Positions 58,735-64,000 of a stretch of DNA of 64,000 nucleotides are shown here, piece by piece; within the stretch, counting starts at the first letter, position 1, and each line of letters starts with the position of its first letter. The position numbers and the translations under genes are program-made. The DNA is from Phymorhynchus buccinoides. Its lineage: Eukaryota > Mollusca > Gastropoda > Neogastropoda > Raphitomidae. The stretch lies in contig CM065711.1 in assembly GCA_017654935.2 (NCBI GenBank), positions 27,721,807-27,785,806 on the forward strand, written 5' to 3'. The notes under the pieces were generated by a model, which ran no database searches, was not told the DNA's origin, and saw nothing but the letters and a program-made list of their open reading frames with translations.

Positions 58735-58859
58735 TATTATTATTTTGATTATTATTATTATTATTATTGCTACTATTATTATTATAGGATTGGGTTTCAT
58801 CTTGCTATGCATAAGTGTTTACTCCAAAATGCGAGCATATTAAAGATGAGTATGTAGAA

Positions 58860-59700
58860 TAGGATTTGGTTTTATTCTGTCATGTGTATGTGCTTACATT
58901 TAAGCTTGATGTATTTTTAAGATTAGTATGTAAAATGGGCTTAGGCTTGATTTTATTATGTGTATCGGCTTTAAATTTAAAATGTGTACATGTTACGAGT
59001 ATGTAAAATAAGGATTAGTTTTAATTTTGTGATGAGTTAAGTTTTACTTATGTGCGTGTTAAAGATGAGGACTAGAAAGTAGGTTCAGGCTTGATTTCGG
59101 TATGAACAGTATTTACCTTTTAATATGTGTATTCGCTTGCAAATAATATGACTAGGTTTGCTTTTGTTACGAGTGTGTGTTTACTTTTTAATATGTTCAT
59201 GCTAAAAATGAATAATGGAATGTAGGAATAGGCTTCATGTTGCCATGGGTACATGAATTTACATTTTAAATTGTGCATGCTAAGATGAGTAGGTAAAGTA
59301 ATACTATGTTTGACTTATTATGCATGGGTTTCTTCAAATAAGTACATTTTAATGATGAAGTATGATTGAGGTATTTTTATGTTTGTGCATTTCTCTATTT
59401 TGAATGCTTAAAGATGAGTGTGAAAAGTAGGATTGGGTTTTATTTTCCCGTGTGTATGCGCTTACTTCACACATTTTGAATGTTAATAATTAGTATAGTT
59501 AATAATAATAGGTTTGATTTTGTTATTGATGTGTTACAATATAGGGATGTTTTTTTTGCATGCTTTATATTACTTTGTATGTGTTTATTTTCGTTTTCCA
59601 TTTTCTACTTTTATATATGTATTTTGTCCAGAGGGCTGGATGTAAAAAAGCATGTTATTGCTTACTCTATTACCCTCTATAAATAAAATTCAATCAATCA
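58860..59700. other. T-rich sequence, no gene
   Basis: Loose repetition of phrases such as TAAAGATGAGTATGTA and GGTTTTATTNTGTNATG about every 90-100 bp suggests an old, decayed tandem array. A TCAA/ATCA run lies at 59690-59710. Confidence 0.4.
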
Positions 59701-59915
59701 ATCAATCAATCTCTCTCTCTCTCTCATATGGAGCGAGAATCTGGGCTTTTGAGAAAAGAGAAAGTACACTTGTATGCAATATGAAACGGTTTTTTAAACG
59801 ATTTGATATGTTGTCTGTGTAATTCAGCAGGAGAAGATGAAATACGTTTTTGCTTCACTGCCCTGCATTGAATGATCTTAGAACAAATTTTTTTTTAAAA
59901 GCCAACAAAGACCAT

Positions 59916-60135
59916 CAGGGCTCCCAGGGACCCCCATTTGGGGGTCTATGAAGTACTAGAATTCTAGAGGACTCTTTAAAAGAATGTGCAGGGGGTCCCA
60001 TGGATGCACTATAAACATTCTTTTTAGCATTCGCAATGCCACTGGGACCCTCTATCCCGCCTCTAGGACCCTCTAATCTGTAAGTGAAGGAGTCCCTGGG
60101 ACCCCTTGTTTTGTGGGACGACGTTGGGAGCCCTG
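59916..60135. mobile_element. CAGGGCTCCCA MITE, reverse copy
   Basis: 220 bp, flanked by ACCAT on both sides (59911-59915 and 60136-60140). Orientation opposite to the copies at 48-54 kb. Confidence 0.78.
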
Positions 60136-60360
60136 ACCATGTATAATTGTCGGATGATTCTCTTACTGTCTTCGAAACATGAGAAAGCACTGTCGAATTT
60201 ACTAGATGAGTCGTATATGTATATGAAGGTTGCAAGAGAATTCATAATGCCGCATTGCATTGAGTGTGTGCATTAATATTGTTTTATTGTGCAACGACGG
60301 TAGGCCTACTCTGTGGTTTTTTCCATGGGTTTTGTTCGTTACTATGATTATGATAGTCTT

Positions 60361-61165
60361 AGGTAGGTAGGTAGGTAGGTAGGTAGGGACAGGCTTCATC
60401 AGCCTAGGCCTCGCGGCCTATTAATCGTCCCCTCAATATCAAATGACTTATGATTTGTTTTCAATTGGTCTGAGCAAGTTTTTGGAAAATCAAATCAATC
60501 AAAATCACACAAAAATGTCTGAAATTTAGGAAGATTGTCTAGAAGATTTTTAAAAGTATTAATATTTTGTGCAAACTTAATGTTAGTGTCAAGATCATTC
60601 CAGTAAACAGCAACTCTGTTAGTAAAGTAACATTTTCTTTTGTTAGTATTGCAATGTTTAACACAAATTTTGCCATCAGATTTTCTAGTGCTAGTAATTT
60701 GTGGGGCTGAAAAGAAAGTATCAACATGAACGTCATCAATGTTGTTGAAAATTTTATAGGTTTGAATTAAACTTCCTCGAAGCCTTCTGCCTTTTAGAGA
60801 ATGTAAATTAAGATATTTTAACCTCTCTGGATAGGTCATGTTTTTACACTCTTTTAACAATTTAGTTGCACGCCTTTGAACCTTCTCAATTTGACTTGAC
60901 TGTCGTTTTAAAAAAGGACACCATATAACATTTGCATATTCCAGATGTGGTCTAACAAATGATTTATATAATTTTAAAAAGATATCTTTATTAATAAATG
61001 AGAAACTACGCTTTATCATTCCCAACATTTGATTAGCCTTGCTGACCACTCTCTGGATATGCACATCAAAAGATAAATTTTTGTCAAAGTAAACACCCAA
61101 ATCTTTTTCCTCTGTAATAACGGCTACTGGCAGGACAGTCTTGTTTGTTTGCTTGCTTTTTCTTT
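60361..61165 (-). pseudogene. CR1-like LINE fragment (C-terminal RT region)
   Basis: The minus strand encodes EEKDLGVYFDKNLSFDVHIQ, LVRPHLEYAN-type and FTNRVAVYWNDLD motifs, the C-terminal part of a CR1-like reverse transcriptase, ending TGA at 60497-60495. The upstream domains are missing (5'-truncated near 61165). The 3' end carries CCTA repeats (60361-60386). It is a different subfamily from the 55.6-kb copy. Confidence 0.8.
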
Positions 61166-61248
61166 TCTATTTGACAATTGTGTCAGTTTATGTGAGCTTC
61201 ATCAGCATGGGGCCTTGGCCTCGATCTGATTAAATATTCGTATTCGTA

Positions 61249-61367
<119 letters not shown>

Positions 61368-61484
61368 CGTATCTCTCACTGGTATGCATGCAATTACTGT
61401 GTATCTCCGTGCATATTTCTGTATAATATAAGTGTATTATATTATCAGGCACACTTTTCATGTAGGTTTGTTCATTTGTTTGCC

Positions 61485-61692
<208 letters not shown>

Positions 61693-62007
61693 CTGTTGTT
61701 TTTTTTCCCCTCCCGGTTGGCGTTAGTGTTCTGGAATCTTGGTCCTCTGTTTCTTGTTCATGTCCCCACCCCCACCCCCACCCCCACCCCCACCACAACC
61801 CCCACCCATCTACTGCTTCGTATTCTTGCTTCGTGCTTCTCTCGGCCTTTATGCGGTTTTCTCCAATCATCCTATTCGATCTTCCTCTTTCTCTTCTCCT
61901 GCTCCTTCAATTCCTTTTATTCTTTTTTCTTCTTTTCCGTTGCTGTACCGTATAATCAGCACAGAACCCGGTGGGGGTTTTTCTTTCTCATCCGGCTCTC
62001 AGAACAA

Positions 62008-62014
<7 letters not shown>

Positions 62015-62052
<38 letters not shown>
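62015..62052. repeat. G homopolymer run
   Basis: Close to 38 consecutive G; length in an assembly is uncertain. Confidence 0.85.
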
Positions 62053-62208
62053 GATAAATAGAAATTGAAAAAAACGAAAGTTAAAAAATGAAAAGAAAAG
62101 AAAGAAACGATAAAGAAAAGAAGAAAGAAAGAAAGAAAACAAAAGAGAGACTAATATATAAGGAAAAACTGATACGAAGAAGAATACAGAAAAAAACAAA
62201 AGGGGGGT

Positions 62209-62318
62209 AGAAGAAGAAGAAGAAGAAGAAGAAGAAGAAGAAGAAGAAGAAGAAGAAGAAGAAGAAGAAGAAGAAGAAGAAGAAGAAGAAGAAGAAGAAG
62301 AAGAAGAAGAAGAAGAAA
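62209..62318. repeat. AAG microsatellite
   Basis: About 36 AAG units, followed by A/G-rich DNA to 62440. Confidence 0.95.
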
Positions 62319-62459
62319 CGAAAAGAAGGAGAACAAAGAAGGTGGATTATAAAAAAGCAGGATATGAAGAAGAAAAGGAATGAAATAGAAGAAGGCGGAG
62401 GAGAAGAAGAAAATGATGAAGAAGAAGAAGAGAAGGAAGAGAACAATGACATAAAAATA

Positions 62460-64000
62460 ATTCTTCTTTTTCTTCAATGGTCAGATTAGCGTCCTACCAG
62501 GCATAGCCTCTTAAGGACGATGTTCTTGAAGACAGAGTCTTCCCGTTGAGATGATGATGATGATGATGATGATGATGAAAAGTCAGTGATGGTGGGACAG
62601 GAGTTCGTAACGGTGGCAGACGTCGTCGTTTCCTGGAACACGTTGCGTACCCTGGACTCGCGGATACGCTGTCGGTTGCGGGAACATTTCGGACGGGATC
62701 CGAGTCTTGAAAATACCTGTTGTGACGCTGGAGTCAGCATAGTCAAGTTCAGGGCATAGATGCGAGCATCTGTGAGGCGGTAGGAGACTTAGCATTGTGA
62801 GACAGCCAAAATGTTGTCTTGGGTGCTCCTGTAGTCCGCTTGTCTGATCATTGCCGTTGGCGTTGGCGTCGATGGTGTTGCTGGTGTTGAGCAGTCTTCC
62901 CCTCCTCTGAAAGGCCATCCCCAGGACCACCGGGCGACCTGCTCCGTACCAGGGAATCAATGTTGTTGCAGGCTGTCAGGATACATACAGGCAAAGTCTG
63001 GTCATTTCTGCAGGCGGGAGTGGTCCTTCAAGAAGGGTCCCTGCTCAACAGTAGGTGGCGCGCTGTGCTGAAGTCAAACACCCCAGAGGATGAGTCTGCG
63101 TATCCCACCCCCCTGGGCAGCAGCACAGCCAAAGCCTACTGCTGGGTGCCGCGGATCATTGACGAAGTCAAATCAGCAGAGATGATCCAAGTTGCTGCAT
63201 GTCGTCGTGTCAGTCTGCAAGATCCTCAACTCCCATCTGGCGAGGGAGGAGATCCTGTGTCGCCCTTCCCACCGGCTGCCACCCAATAGGTCGTCGAGAG
63301 CAATCTGCCACTTTGCTCGGAATCATCACATGATGAGAGAGTCAGTATAGATAGTCGACCCTCTCTGCTTGTCGTCTGCTACCCGACTTCCGCTTTCGTT
63401 TTCAAAGCAGTGTTAGGGTTAACTCCCCTGCCTGCTCGAAAGCATCCTTCACACCACGGAAACACGTACCCGCGTAGCAGCGCCAATCGGGTAGAACCAC
63501 GTTTTACCGGGTAGGTACCCGTTTCCAGCGAAACCAAACTCGAATTGTGCCGTGCATGTGTCACTGTTCGAAGCTTTTATGTTTGTGAAGTTTCGGTTGT
63601 GATCAGTTTCAAAATGTTATTGTTCACAGGTACGTGTCGTGTGAAATCAAAACTGGATGCAGAGCAGACGACTTTTAAATCTTTCTTTTGTTGTGATTGA
63701 AAATGGAAGTTCAACTTGATGAGATTATCATTTTGCCGAGCTCAATCGCGAAAGTCTGTTATCTCTTTAGCCGCCATTTAAAACGTTTTCAGTGTATCAG
63801 CATCGGTTTGGGAGTGCGTGTTACTACTTACTTTGGTGGTTATCTTTCCTTTATGCACCCACAATTTGACTTTGAGTACACGTTTACCGAAACGTTGCAC
63901 CCCTTGCATTGCCAAAATGCAGGCAGTATTAGTCATAAGTCACAAGTTTCTTTATTGTCCATTGGCATTGTACAAGGCATGATATGGAAACTTGTTTTCC
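62460..64000. other. Unassigned sequence at right end
   Basis: Has normal base composition and two frames of 100-125 codons (62960-62583 minus; 62960-63289 plus). Neither resembles a known family, and neither has adjacent splice signals I would trust. A GAT run lies at 62550-62577. The last 100 bases resemble a dispersed repeat end (TTTCTTTATTGTCCATTGGC). Confidence 0.35.

Noticed and set aside
62583..63289. Candidate second gene (125- and 109-codon frames)
   Set aside because: No recognisable domain, no convincing splice or start context, and divergent frames meeting at one base; left as unassigned.

Overview
This is animal (eukaryotic) nuclear DNA: introns with GT/AG borders, many micro- and minisatellites, tRNA-derived SINEs, terminal-inverted-repeat transposons, CR1-like retrotransposon remnants and a short stretch of inverted TTAGGG repeats. 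The repeat content and one large TPR/ankyrin gene suggest a lophotrochozoan, most likely a mollusc; that assignment is inference.

One protein gene can be supported, on the minus strand, entering at about 53.5 kb and leaving through the left edge. I could assemble 15 coding exons (E1 53401-53248 to E15 4531-4396). Every junction has GT/AG borders and the codon phase matches across all 14 joins, giving about 1,051 N-terminal residues. The protein alternates tetratricopeptide (TPR)-like and ankyrin-like blocks and best resembles the N-terminal half of TRANK1-type proteins (TPR and ankyrin repeat-containing protein 1). The helicase-like C-terminal half expected of that family would lie left of the window. 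The exons form three homologous five-exon cassettes (E2-E6, E7-E11, E12-E16) with the same intron phase order 1-0-1-0-1.

The most striking feature is that at ten of the 15 exons, plus an inferred E16 off the left edge, a piece spanning the exon-intron border (exon end plus splice donor, or splice acceptor plus exon start) has been copied into the adjacent intron. Copy number ranges from one extra copy to tens. E3, E5, E8, E10 and E15 have copies on both sides. The introns are therefore full of decoy splice sites derived from the gene's own exons.

Layout: 1-2.43 kb, a 67-bp array containing the acceptor of E16. 2.57-5.13 kb, E15 between a donor-derived array and an acceptor-derived array. 6.2-10.6 kb, E14 to E12 with partial-exon arrays and a MITE. 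10.7-13.1 kb, TTAA-flanked (piggyBac-type) MITEs, one holding a telomere-repeat foldback. 13.1-14.2 kb, E11. 15.1-21.5 kb, a 36-bp satellite of about 178 copies. 21.6-25 kb, MITEs. 25.7-28.8 kb, E10 and E9. 30.0-32.35 kb, a hAT-like insertion. 32.4-35.4 kb, a 50-bp satellite grown inside a MITE. 36-41.4 kb, E8 to E5. 41.7-42.6 kb, an AT-rich array. 43.5-44.1 kb, a hAT element remnant. 45.5-51.9 kb, E4 to E2 with large exon-border arrays. 53.2-53.5 kb, E1 with 5'UTR. 54-64 kb, upstream DNA with a broken CR1-like LINE, a second LINE fragment, and long CT, GAA, G and T-rich simple repeats. No second host gene, rRNA, tRNA gene or CRISPR array was seen.
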